Assembly: GCA_002329565.1 (NCBI GenBank)
Contig: DCTM01000048.1
Coordinates: 1-11,074 of the forward strand
Source: Firmicutes bacterium UBA1440
GTDB taxonomy: Bacteria > Bacillota > Clostridia > Peptostreptococcales > Anaerovoracaceae
DNA: 11,074 nucleotides
Direction of reading: 5' to 3'
The notes beneath the pieces were generated by a model that was not told where the DNA came from, did not search any database, and saw nothing but the letters and a program-made list of their open reading frames with translations. The position numbers and the translations under genes were made by a program. Of the stretch, positions 1 through 5,931 are shown piece after piece (position 1 is the first letter of the stretch; each line of letters opens with the position of its first letter).

Positions 1-1026
1 TCTTCCCACATGTACTTGATATCCTATTTCATTCATCTGCGCCTTCAGTTTTTCGATTCCGTGCTTTGCGTCATCATCCGTGCCCACCTTATTGTCGTAG
101 AGCATATATTTCTTTCTCACTGAAAGAGGAGAAAGGTTCGGCATCACGACATTGCAGCCTGCGAGCACACCGAGCTTTCGTCCGTCGCCCTGAAGCGTGC
201 CAAGCGCCGTCGTTGACGGTAACAGAACGTCCGGCAACATAATCCTGCACAGACTCAGAATAAACAGTGTCAGCGTCGTACAGCCCGCCTCTTCATCACG
301 GAACGGCGTGTCCTTGTGCGGCAGGAACGGTCCGATGCCGATCATATGCGGTTTAAATTCTGCAATATACATCATATCCTTAACAATATTTTCTGTCGTC
401 TGATACGGAGAACCTATCATCATTCCGCAACCGGTCTGATAACCTATCTCCTTCAAATCATTCAGACATCTCATTCTGTTTTCAAGCTTGAGGTTCTGCG
501 GATGAAGCTTGGCATAGTGCTCAGCGTCGGCAGTTTCGTGCCTGAGCAGGTATCTGTCTGCTCCCGCCTCATAGAGCTTTTCATAAGATTCCCGGCTTCG
601 CTCGCCCAGGGAAAGCGTGATTGCACAATCAGGGAAGCGGCTGCGTATGGCCTTAACGAGCTTGACCATTTTCTCATCGTCCCAGTACGGATCCTCTCCG
701 CCTTGAAGTACAAAGGTACGATAGCCCAGCAGATAGCCTTCGTCACAGCATTCTAAAATTTCATCCTCCGTAAGGCGGTATCTGTTGACTTCCTTGTTCG
801 AGCAGCGAATACCGCAATACAGGCAATCGTTCTTGCAATAATTTGTAAACTCGATAATTCCTCTGAAATAAACGTTGTTGCCAAAGTTTTCCTTGGCAAT
901 CTTGTTCGCCAATACGGCGGCATATTCTCTGTCCTCGTCAGTAAAAGAGGAGAGCAGCGTGTGCCATTCCTCGAACGACAAACTTTTGTCGCGATTCAAT
1001 TTATCGATTAATTCCCGGTTGTTCAT
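1..1026 (-). CDS. hydE: [FeFe]-hydrogenase H-cluster radical SAM maturase HydE (3' end beyond window)
   Basis: HydE is the radical S-adenosylmethionine enzyme that works with HydF and HydG to build the diiron subcluster of the [FeFe]-hydrogenase active site in the cytoplasm. The reading frame is open from the ATG at 1026 to the window edge (342 codons), so it is missing only its last few residues if it has the usual length near 350. The radical SAM motif CxxxCxxC is C64, C68 and C71, in the stretch YCKNDCLYCGIR. Further family signatures follow in order: VLQGGEDPYW, ITLSLGER, GADRYLLRHETAD, MIGIGPFLPHKDTP, LPSTTALGT and NVVMPNLSP. This combination separates HydE from BioB, HydG and ThiH. An RBS (GGAGG, 7 nt before the ATG) overlaps the end of the upstream ATPase gene, whose stop codon lies 2 nt away, so the two are almost certainly co-transcribed. 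HydF, HydG and the hydrogenase itself are not in the window. Confidence 0.95.
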   Translation of the reverse strand, partial: MNNRELIDKLNRDKSLSFEEWHTLLSSFTDEDREYAAVLANKIAKENFGNNVYFRGIIEFTNYCKNDCLYCGIRCSNKEVNRYRLTEDEILECCDEGYLLGYRTFVLQGGEDPYWDDEKMVKLVKAIRSRFPDCAITLSLGERSRESYEKLYEAGADRYLLRHETADAEHYAKLHPQNLKLENRMRCLNDLKEIGYQTGCGMMIGSPYQTTENIVKDMMYIAEFKPHMIGIGPFLPHKDTPFRDEEAGCTTLTLFILSLCRIMLPDVLLPSTTALGTLQGDGRKLGVLAGCNVVMPNLSPLSVRKKYMLYDNKVGTDDDAKHGIEKLKAQMNEIGYQVHVGR

Positions 1027-1028
1027 TG

Positions 1029-2126
1029 TTATACCTCCGTATTGTTATTAAAATCCTTTGCATATGTTGCCTTGACGCTCACATCGGGAAGGATGTTAAG
1101 AGTGTCGGTAAGTTTTCTGACAGCACTCTGCGGGCCGTCGATGGTAACATTTATGATGAATACCCCTGCATCGGGGTAAGGCATCCCCATTCTTCCGATA
1201 ATGTAACCGCTGCTCTCGTGCAGGATCTCATTAATCCTCGACGTCATATCCGAGCTCGGAGTAATGATAGCAAGCACGGCGATGACCTTCTCATCGTCCG
1301 CACCTCCGCATGCAAGACACTCTCCCTTTGATGTCTCTTTCGCTACCCTCAGCGGAACGACATCTTTGAGGATATTGCCCGGTGTTTCGATATTTCCGAT
1401 TACTGCGTGTACACCGAATGCACTATGTATATTTTCTTCAGTAACAACGCTGTGCGTATCTCCGAAAATATATTCACCGCCGGGTTTGAGCATGAATGCC
1501 CTGTTTGCCCGTTGCAGAGCATGGGCCGGATAGTGGGTGTTGAAGATGCAAGTCATTCCCTTTGCCGCCAGCTCCGACATCGTATCGAGTACAAGCAACT
1601 GGTTCTTAAAGTCCAGATTGGACTCAGGTTCATCCAGTATCAGTATATTAGGCTCCGCAGCCAGAGCGCGAGCGATCAAAACCATCTGCAGTTCGCCACC
1701 GCTGATCTGGGAGCATTTTTTCTCTCTTAGAAAGGAAATGTGCAGACGTTCCATAATCTGATGTGCCATCTTCACGTCCGTTTCATCCGGGTGCGAAAAT
1801 ATGCCCATCCGACTGCTCCTGCCGAGCAGAATCATCTCTTCGGCCGTATAGGCCGCCACAGTATTCTTGGCCTGCGGAACATAAGACATAACTCTCCACA
1901 GTTCTCTGTATGGGATATTTCGGATATCCTTGCCGTCGATGCAGCTCCTTCCGTCTTGCCATTTGAGCAACCCCATCATAGCGCGAAGCAATGTCGTCTT
2001 GCCTGCGCCGTTTGGTCCCAGGATAGCAAGTACATCGCCCGGCCCCGCCTCCAGGTTAACAGAATCTAAAACGACGCGCTTTTGGCGATTGTAAGAGAAT
2101 GTTCCGTTTTCGATTTTCAATATCAT
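1029..2126 (-). CDS. FecE/BtuD-type ABC transporter ATPase fused to a C-terminal TM1266-like (ACT-like) hydrogenase-regulator domain
   Basis: This is the ATP-hydrolysing subunit of an iron-siderophore/cobalamin-type importer, working at the inner face of the membrane with the permease encoded just upstream. Of its 365 residues, 1-255 are a full nucleotide-binding domain: Walker A GPNGAGKT (37-44), Q-loop Q85, signature SGGEL (142-146), Walker B ILILDEP (161-167), D-loop SNLD and switch H198. A linker with a CxxC (C270, C273) leads to an extra domain at about 278-358. That domain contains YIIGRMGMPY and matches the TM1266 family; it aligns without gaps to the stand-alone protein at 3299-3565. 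FecE-family ATPases normally end near 250-265 residues, so the fusion is unusual. I chose the ATG at 2126: it forms an ATGA overlap with the permease stop and has GGAGG 9 nt upstream. The GTG at 2135 would abut the SD directly. The substrate is unknown; iron or a hydrogenase-cofactor precursor is inference. Confidence 0.93.
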   Translation of the reverse strand: MILKIENGTFSYNRQKRVVLDSVNLEAGPGDVLAILGPNGAGKTTLLRAMMGLLKWQDGRSCIDGKDIRNIPYRELWRVMSYVPQAKNTVAAYTAEEMILLGRSSRMGIFSHPDETDVKMAHQIMERLHISFLREKKCSQISGGELQMVLIARALAAEPNILILDEPESNLDFKNQLLVLDTMSELAAKGMTCIFNTHYPAHALQRANRAFMLKPGGEYIFGDTHSVVTEENIHSAFGVHAVIGNIETPGNILKDVVPLRVAKETSKGECLACGGADDEKVIAVLAIITPSSDMTSRINEILHESSGYIIGRMGMPYPDAGVFIINVTIDGPQSAVRKLTDTLNILPDVSVKATYAKDFNNNTEV

Positions 2127-3163
2127 AACTGCCACCCTCCAGACCTTCTCATCAGTACTATAAAGAACGGTGCCCCTATAATCGCTGTCAGGATTGACAC
2201 GGGGATTTCAGCAGCGGTGGCGCTGCGGGCCAGAGTGTCAACCAATACCATGAAAGCTGCTCCGACACTGATCGAAGCGGGCACAAGAGCGAGGTGATTG
2301 TTGCCGAACTTCATTCTGCAGATGTGCGGAATCAAAAGGCCGACCCATCCGACCTGCCCGCACATGGAAACGCATGAGGCAGTCATCGCAGTTGCGCACA
2401 CGATGGTCACCGCTCTCAGCCTGCGGATGTTGATACCGGACGTCCGCGCCTCATCGTCGGACAATGGCAGCAGATTCATTCGCCAGCGCAGTAAATATAA
2501 GATAAGTATGCCTATCGCAATCGGAGGTACACCCAACGCCAGGGAAGGATAACCCGCACCGCTCATACTGCCCATCAGCCAGTAAGTGATGGCCGGAAGC
2601 TGCGATTCGGTATCTGCGGCAAATTTTACGAGTGAGACGAGAGCCGAAAACAGCGAGCCGATCATTATGCCGGCGAGCACGATAGTGTTCATGCCGTTGC
2701 CTTTGCCGTATCCTGAAATCCATGTCAGAGCGACCGCTACTATACCGAAGAATAAGGCCGTTCCCTGTATGCCGATTAAATTTAAACCTCCCAGAATGCC
2801 GAGTGCCGCGCCGAAGCTTGCACCTGAGGCCACTCCGAGCGTGTCGGGTGTTGCGAGAGGATTGGAGAACAGGCTCTGAAACGCACAGCCTGCCACGGAG
2901 AGTCCCGCACCTACTGCAAGTGCAAGAAGAATACGAGGGAAACGTATCGTCCACAGAACGGTCTCCGTCTGCCTGTTTATGCCTTCGCCTATCCCAATTT
3001 TATCGAGCAGCGATAAAATAATGTCCACAGGGCTCACCCCAAATCTGCCGATTGCCATCGCAAGCAGCGCGGTAACTATAGGCAGCAGGATCAGCACTGC
3101 TGTTTCCGATTTTTTCAGCCCACCCGGCCGGATTGTCTTTTCTTCTTGTAAAGTAAGCTTCAT
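2123..3163 (-). CDS. FecCD/BtuC-family ABC transporter permease
   Basis: This is the membrane-spanning subunit of an importer in the family that takes up siderophore iron, haem or cobalamin. It has 346 residues, a typical length, and very hydrophobic segments throughout, consistent with the roughly ten helices of this family. Signatures are IRFPRILLALAVGAGLSVAG (73-92), SNPLATPDTLGVASGASFGA (100-119), and the ATPase-contacting and C-terminal block from GQVGWVGLLIPHICRM (269-284) through DTLAR (309-313) to IPVSILTAIIGAPFF (320-334). The open frame extends upstream to a TTG at 3274, but ATG 3163 is preferred. It has GGGAG 5 nt upstream, the protein then begins at the normal family N-terminus, and the extra 37 codons would run through a terminator hairpin. 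The stop overlaps the ATPase start by ATGA. No substrate-binding (FecB-type) gene is in the window. Confidence 0.93.
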   Translation of the reverse strand: MKLTLQEEKTIRPGGLKKSETAVLILLPIVTALLAMAIGRFGVSPVDIILSLLDKIGIGEGINRQTETVLWTIRFPRILLALAVGAGLSVAGCAFQSLFSNPLATPDTLGVASGASFGAALGILGGLNLIGIQGTALFFGIVAVALTWISGYGKGNGMNTIVLAGIMIGSLFSALVSLVKFAADTESQLPAITYWLMGSMSGAGYPSLALGVPPIAIGILILYLLRWRMNLLPLSDDEARTSGINIRRLRAVTIVCATAMTASCVSMCGQVGWVGLLIPHICRMKFGNNHLALVPASISVGAAFMVLVDTLARSATAAEIPVSILTAIIGAPFFIVLMRRSGGWQL

Positions 3164-3182
3164 GTTTTCTCCCAAAAAAATA

Positions 3183-3205
3183 ACTGCATCTTCAAAAGAT
3201 GCAGT
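3183..3205 (-). terminator. Intrinsic terminator/attenuator hairpin just before the permease RBS
   Basis: A perfect 10-bp inverted repeat (ACTGCATCTT and AAGATGCAGT) with a 3-nt loop is followed in the minus direction by TATTTTTTT and then directly by the GGGAG RBS of the permease gene. It has the form of a Rho-independent terminator placed between the TM1266-like gene and the transporter-hydE genes. A T-run on the other side could also make it work in reverse. Because it sits inside the potential operon, it more likely tunes downstream expression than ends all transcription. See the antiterminator-like segment at 3246-3254. Confidence 0.8.
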
Positions 3206-3245
3206 AAAAAACTCGGAATGCTTATGCAATCCTGCTTGTATACCC

Positions 3246-3254
3246 GCATCTTTT
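3246..3254 (-). promoter_or_regulatory. Possible antiterminator segment pairing with the 5' arm of the 3183-3205 hairpin
   Basis: In the minus-strand RNA this segment reads AAAAGATGC. It is a perfect 9-nt complement to GCATCTTTT, which covers most of the 5' arm and the loop start of the downstream terminator (3194-3202). Pairing of the two would prevent the terminator from folding, the arrangement used by attenuators and transcriptional riboswitches. I recognise no known riboswitch class in the 134-nt leader (3164-3298). The pairing is seen in the sequence; the function is inferred. Confidence 0.35.
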
Positions 3255-3298
3255 GTCTCAAAATAACTTTTCAACGTCAGAATCGGTATGATTGTGTT

Positions 3299-3565
3299 TT
3301 ATTCTGTTGTTGTTTTTGTAATAAGGTTGGAATAAGCCACCTTAGCGCTTACTCCCCGCAGATTGCCGATCTTACCCGACAACGAACTGATTACCGTCTG
3401 CGGTGCATCGATCGCAATACTGATGATGTTGATCGACTTTTCTCTGTACGGAATACCCATCCGTCCGATTATATATGTGTCGAACTCATGCAACACGGCA
3501 TTGAGCCCCGCGACGGATTCTTCCTTTTCCACAATAATGCCGATAACGGCAACTCTTGTTTCCAT
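3299..3565 (-). CDS. Stand-alone TM1266-like iron-only hydrogenase system regulator (ACT-like fold)
   Basis: This small protein of 88 residues spans a single domain of the family typified by Thermotoga maritima TM1266, a ferredoxin-fold/ACT-like protein found alongside [FeFe]-hydrogenase maturation genes and proposed to regulate that system. The diagnostic core YIIGRMGIPYREKSINIISI (residues about 30-49) and LSGKIGNLRGV match the TM1266 pattern as I recall it. The biochemical role and ligand are not established. The same domain is fused to the ABC ATPase two genes downstream, with about 30 of 76 positions identical in an ungapped comparison by eye. The ATG at 3565 has AGGA about 10 nt upstream. 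The gene is separated from the permease by 135 nt holding the attenuator-like hairpin, and from mscL upstream by 67 nt in which I see no convincing promoter. Confidence 0.9.
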   Translation of the reverse strand: METRVAVIGIIVEKEESVAGLNAVLHEFDTYIIGRMGIPYREKSINIISIAIDAPQTVISSLSGKIGNLRGVSAKVAYSNLITKTTTE

Positions 3566-3632
3566 AACATCACGTCCTATGTTTTATTTTTATGTTACAG
3601 TATTGATACACTTAATATCGTGATTTACGCAA

Positions 3633-4037
3633 TTATTTTGAAACAATTGCGTCACGAATCTCGCGCAGCAACAGAACATCCTCCGAGGGCTCAGCGGATG
3701 CCGGCTCTTCGGTTTCCTTCTTTCTGCGGAAGGTGTTGATAATCTTCACTACGATAAAGACCGAGAGTGCAATCAGGAAAAAGTCGACTATGTTTTGGAT
3801 AAACATGCCATAATTAATCGAAGCTTCGGCCGAGCCGGGAATTACATACTTCAAATCAGAGAAGTCTATCCCTCCGAACATCCATCCTATCAGCGGCATA
3901 AGTATATCGTCGACGAGCGAAGACACAATAGACGTAAACGCACTGCCGATCATTATACCTACTGCAAGATCTACGACATTGCCGCGAGAAATGAATTCCT
4001 TGAATTCGGCGATAAAATTTTTACCCTTATTTTTCAT
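3633..4037 (-). CDS. mscL: Large-conductance mechanosensitive channel MscL
   Basis: MscL is a homopentameric inner-membrane channel that opens under membrane tension to release solutes during hypo-osmotic shock. The 134-residue length is typical. The N-terminal amphipathic segment and first transmembrane helix carry the family signature: FKEFISRGNVVDLAVGIMIG (12-31), then IVSSLVDDILMPLIG. A periplasmic loop (DFSDLKYVI) follows, then the second helix (about 78-101, FIQNIVDFFLIALSVFIVVK), a basic stretch FRRKKE and the cytoplasmic C-terminal helix LLLREIRDAI. The start codon overlaps the thioesterase stop as ATGA and has GAGG 5 nt upstream, so the two genes are translationally coupled. The functional link between them is not obvious. 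A hairpin without a U-tract spans the stop codon (3618-3657). Confidence 0.97.
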   Translation of the reverse strand: MKNKGKNFIAEFKEFISRGNVVDLAVGIMIGSAFTSIVSSLVDDILMPLIGWMFGGIDFSDLKYVIPGSAEASINYGMFIQNIVDFFLIALSVFIVVKIINTFRRKKETEEPASAEPSEDVLLLREIRDAIVSK

Positions 4038-4456
4038 ATTTCCTCACCATTCGCTATCCTTGTGATCGTTTCATGGAACTCAGGCAGCACCTTCTGCATA
4101 CGCAAAGGTTTGCCGTCTTCCCCCAAAAAACAATGCTTTGAGCTTGCAATTGCCACGATTTCGCCCGTATCGGCGTTCGTCATCAGATAATCGACCTCTA
4201 AAATAGCTCCGTTGTATTTTTTTATCTTCATATCTATAGCGACCAAATCGCCGAAAGTCGTACTGCTCTTATATTCGCAGCTCACTGCCACGGTCGGCGA
4301 AAAGACTTTAGCCTCCTCAAGACGCTCATAGCTCCAGTTCCAATGGCTCATGGAATCAACGCGCGCCTCCTCCATCCAACGGATGTAATTTGAGTGATGG
4401 ACTATCCCCATCTTGTCCGTTTCATAGTATTGTACATTGTGTAAATACAGTCCCAT
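4034..4456 (-). CDS. YbgC/FadM-type acyl-CoA thioesterase (4HBT hotdog fold)
   Basis: This is a cytoplasmic thioesterase of the 4-hydroxybenzoyl-CoA thioesterase family, which cleaves acyl-CoA or acyl-carrier-protein thioesters; the actual substrate cannot be read from sequence. The active-site region YYETDKMGIVHHSNYIRWME (10-29) has the conserved aspartate D14 and the MGIVHHSNY motif, followed by the long hotdog helix (about 22-36). Length (140 residues) fits the family. I prefer the ATG at 4456, with GGGGG 5 nt upstream; the in-frame ATG at 4468 has AAGGGA abutting it and would add MGVV. Either is possible. A near-consensus promoter at 4489-4517 lies directly upstream, making this the first gene of a two-gene operon with mscL. 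Confidence 0.88.
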   Translation of the reverse strand: MGLYLHNVQYYETDKMGIVHHSNYIRWMEEARVDSMSHWNWSYERLEEAKVFSPTVAVSCEYKSSTTFGDLVAIDMKIKKYNGAILEVDYLMTNADTGEIVAIASSKHCFLGEDGKPLRMQKVLPEFHETITRIANGEEI

Positions 4457-4488
4457 AACAACCCCCATTCCCTTTTGAAACCATTCTA

Positions 4489-4517
4489 ATTATATACCGT
4501 GGGAGTAAGAAGGTCAA
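4489..4517 (-). promoter_or_regulatory. Sigma-A-type promoter of the thioesterase-mscL operon
   Basis: On the minus strand TTGACC (-35, 4512-4517) and TATAAT (-10, 4489-4494) are separated by exactly 17 nt. They match consensus at 5 of 6 and 6 of 6 bases. A start site near 4482 would give a short leader before the thioesterase start codon. This is the best-matching promoter in the window. Confidence 0.78.
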
Positions 4518-4530
4518 TTTCTTTCTGCGG

Positions 4531-5010
4531 TTACATCGACGTATTGCTCTTGCCGCTCATGCGTTCAACATCCATTTTGTAAAGGAGCGCCCTGCTGAAA
4601 ATGCTCGGCGAATAGATTGGTTCACCCTCAAATCCGTGGTGATGCATAATTGCATCCATCGCTCTCTTCTTACCGGCTTCATCCTCGATAAACGAGAGCC
4701 GTCCAAAGCCGATTACACTCTCGTATTCCGTCGTCCAGTTGCACGGCGTTTCGCCCTTGACGGTGGCAATGAAATTGTCGGCCTCGAAACAGCCTCTGTC
4801 GTTGGCTTTGATGATGTCAATCTTGCGCCCGTTCTCTGCAGAGTGGAAGTACAGCGTCAGCTTATCGGCAACGATTTCACAGCCAAAATCCAGCGGCACC
4901 ACATACGGCTCGCCGTTTCCATCGACGAGGCCGAGCCTAACAATCGGACACTTCTGCAGAATCGCAACGATTGCATCGAAATCCGTTATTTCACGGTCCT
5001 TTCTTCTCAT
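4531..5010 (-). CDS. Nim-type / pyridoxamine 5'-phosphate oxidase-like flavin-binding protein
   Basis: This is a split-beta-barrel flavoprotein of the PNPOx-like superfamily, in the branch that includes the 5-nitroimidazole-resistance proteins NimA-NimJ. The 159 residues have the usual layout: an N-terminal helix, CPIVRLGLVDGNGEPYVVPL (21-40), DFGCEI, LYFHSAENGRKIDII (53-67, the segment that contacts FMN phosphate in relatives), and YESVIGFGRLSFIED (96-110). The superfamily is broad and many members have no known substrate, so nitroimidazole reduction should not be assumed. It starts 4 nt after the stop of the oxidoreductase gene, with AAGGGG about 8 nt before the ATG, so it is the last gene of the ridA operon. 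I see no terminator between its stop and the thioesterase promoter. Confidence 0.85.
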   Translation of the reverse strand: MRRKDREITDFDAIVAILQKCPIVRLGLVDGNGEPYVVPLDFGCEIVADKLTLYFHSAENGRKIDIIKANDRGCFEADNFIATVKGETPCNWTTEYESVIGFGRLSFIEDEAGKKRAMDAIMHHHGFEGEPIYSPSIFSRALLYKMDVERMSGKSNTSM

Positions 5011-5014
5011 GGAA

Positions 5015-5881
5015 CTACCCCTTCTCGTAATGCTTGATCAGAACCTGCGTACCGCAATCACCGTAGCCGGCATCTTCCAGTTCCCGGTAGTTCTTCAGCG
5101 CTTGGCTCAGTACCTCCAATGTGATACCGTCTTGGGCCGCCTCTTCAAGTGCGAGTTTCATATCCTTAATAAAGTGCTTGGCGAAGAATCCCGGCGCATA
5201 ATCTTCAACCATGATCTTCGGCCAAAAGAGATCGAGCTGCCTGCTGCCTGCTGCACCTGTGGCAAGCGAATTGAGAACGACCTGCAGATCCAAGCCTTTT
5301 GCTCGCGCATAGGTCAGTGCCTCGCAGACTCCTGACAGTGCACCCGCAATCATGATCTGATTGGCAAGCTTGGCGTGCTGGCCGCACGATGCGGTACCCT
5401 GATAATTGACGTTGGTACCCATCGCGCGGAAAATCGGCACACAGGCCTCATAATCCGCCTTATCTCCGCCGACAAGGATGGAAAGTGTGCCGTTTTTGGC
5501 ACCTACGTCACCGCCGGTGACCGGTGCATCCAGCACGCGGAATCCCTTAGTTGTACCTTCTTCATACAATCTCAAAGCCAGAGTAGGGCTCGTGGTCGTC
5601 ATGTCGATCAGATATGTACCCGCCTTAGCGCTGTCCATGATGTTGCCTTCCGCGAAATACACTTCTTCGACATCCTGCGGGAATCCTACTATAGTGATAA
5701 CTGCGTCACAATCCTTTACACAGTCGGCTATCGTCTCGTGGAAGATCGCGCCCTCACCGATTACATCCTCGACCTTGGCTCTCGTCCGCGCAAAGATGTG
5801 CAGTTCGAACTCTGCCTTCATCAAATTGCACACCATGGATTTGCCCATAATACCGACACCTATAAATGCGATTTTTTTCAT
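5015..5881 (-). CDS. Beta-hydroxyacid dehydrogenase family NAD(P)-dependent oxidoreductase (3-hydroxyisobutyrate / tartronate-semialdehyde reductase type)
   Basis: This cytoplasmic enzyme interconverts a beta-hydroxyacid and its semialdehyde using NAD(P)H; relatives include GarR/GlxR, 3-hydroxyisobutyrate dehydrogenase and some imine reductases. The 288 residues are a typical length. The Rossmann motif is IGVGIMG (7-13), the substrate-binding motif is DAPVTGGDVGAKNGTLSILV (118-137), and the catalytic lysine is K171 in GQHAKLAN with N174. A C-terminal all-helical domain follows, including KHFIKDMKLALEEA (235-248). The open frame continues upstream to about 6157, but the Rossmann strand begins at MKKIAFIG, so ATG 5881 is the start. 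It is preceded by two tandem copies of a strong Shine-Dalgarno element (see 5883-5909). It lies 50 nt downstream of the ridA-family gene. The exact substrate cannot be assigned. Confidence 0.9.
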   Translation of the reverse strand: MKKIAFIGVGIMGKSMVCNLMKAEFELHIFARTRAKVEDVIGEGAIFHETIADCVKDCDAVITIVGFPQDVEEVYFAEGNIMDSAKAGTYLIDMTTTSPTLALRLYEEGTTKGFRVLDAPVTGGDVGAKNGTLSILVGGDKADYEACVPIFRAMGTNVNYQGTASCGQHAKLANQIMIAGALSGVCEALTYARAKGLDLQVVLNSLATGAAGSRQLDLFWPKIMVEDYAPGFFAKHFIKDMKLALEEAAQDGITLEVLSQALKNYRELEDAGYGDCGTQVLIKHYEKG

Positions 5882-5882
5882 A

Positions 5883-5909
5883 TAATTGCTCCTCCTAATT
5901 GCTCCTCCT
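5883..5909 (-). repeat. Tandem duplication of a Shine-Dalgarno element before the oxidoreductase
   Basis: A 13-nt unit, GGAGGAGCAATTA on the minus strand, occurs twice back to back (5883-5895 and 5896-5908) with no mismatch, immediately before the ATG at 5881. Each copy carries a full GGAGGAG ribosome binding sequence. The proximal copy is at functional spacing; the distal one would be about 13 nt further out. The unit looks like a recent slippage duplication. Confidence 0.9.
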
Positions 5910-5931
5910 TCAAAGGAATCTTTTTGCATCT

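Noticed and set aside
316..756. 146-codon plus-strand open frame opposite hydE
   Set aside because: It is antisense to a clear HydE coding region and has no recognisable motif.
2451..2954. 167-codon minus-strand open frame inside the permease gene
   Set aside because: It lies in another frame of a well-supported FecCD permease. Its translation is arginine- and serine-rich with no family motif, typical of a shadow frame.
3164..3274. N-terminal extension of the permease to the TTG at 3274
   Set aside because: The extension has no RBS, is not part of the family, and runs through the terminator hairpin, while ATG 3163 has GGGAG at correct spacing.
3566..3632. Possible promoter before the TM1266-like gene
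   Set aside because: AT-rich, with TTGCGT and several TA-rich hexamers, but no -35/-10 pair at 16-18 nt spacing good enough to call.
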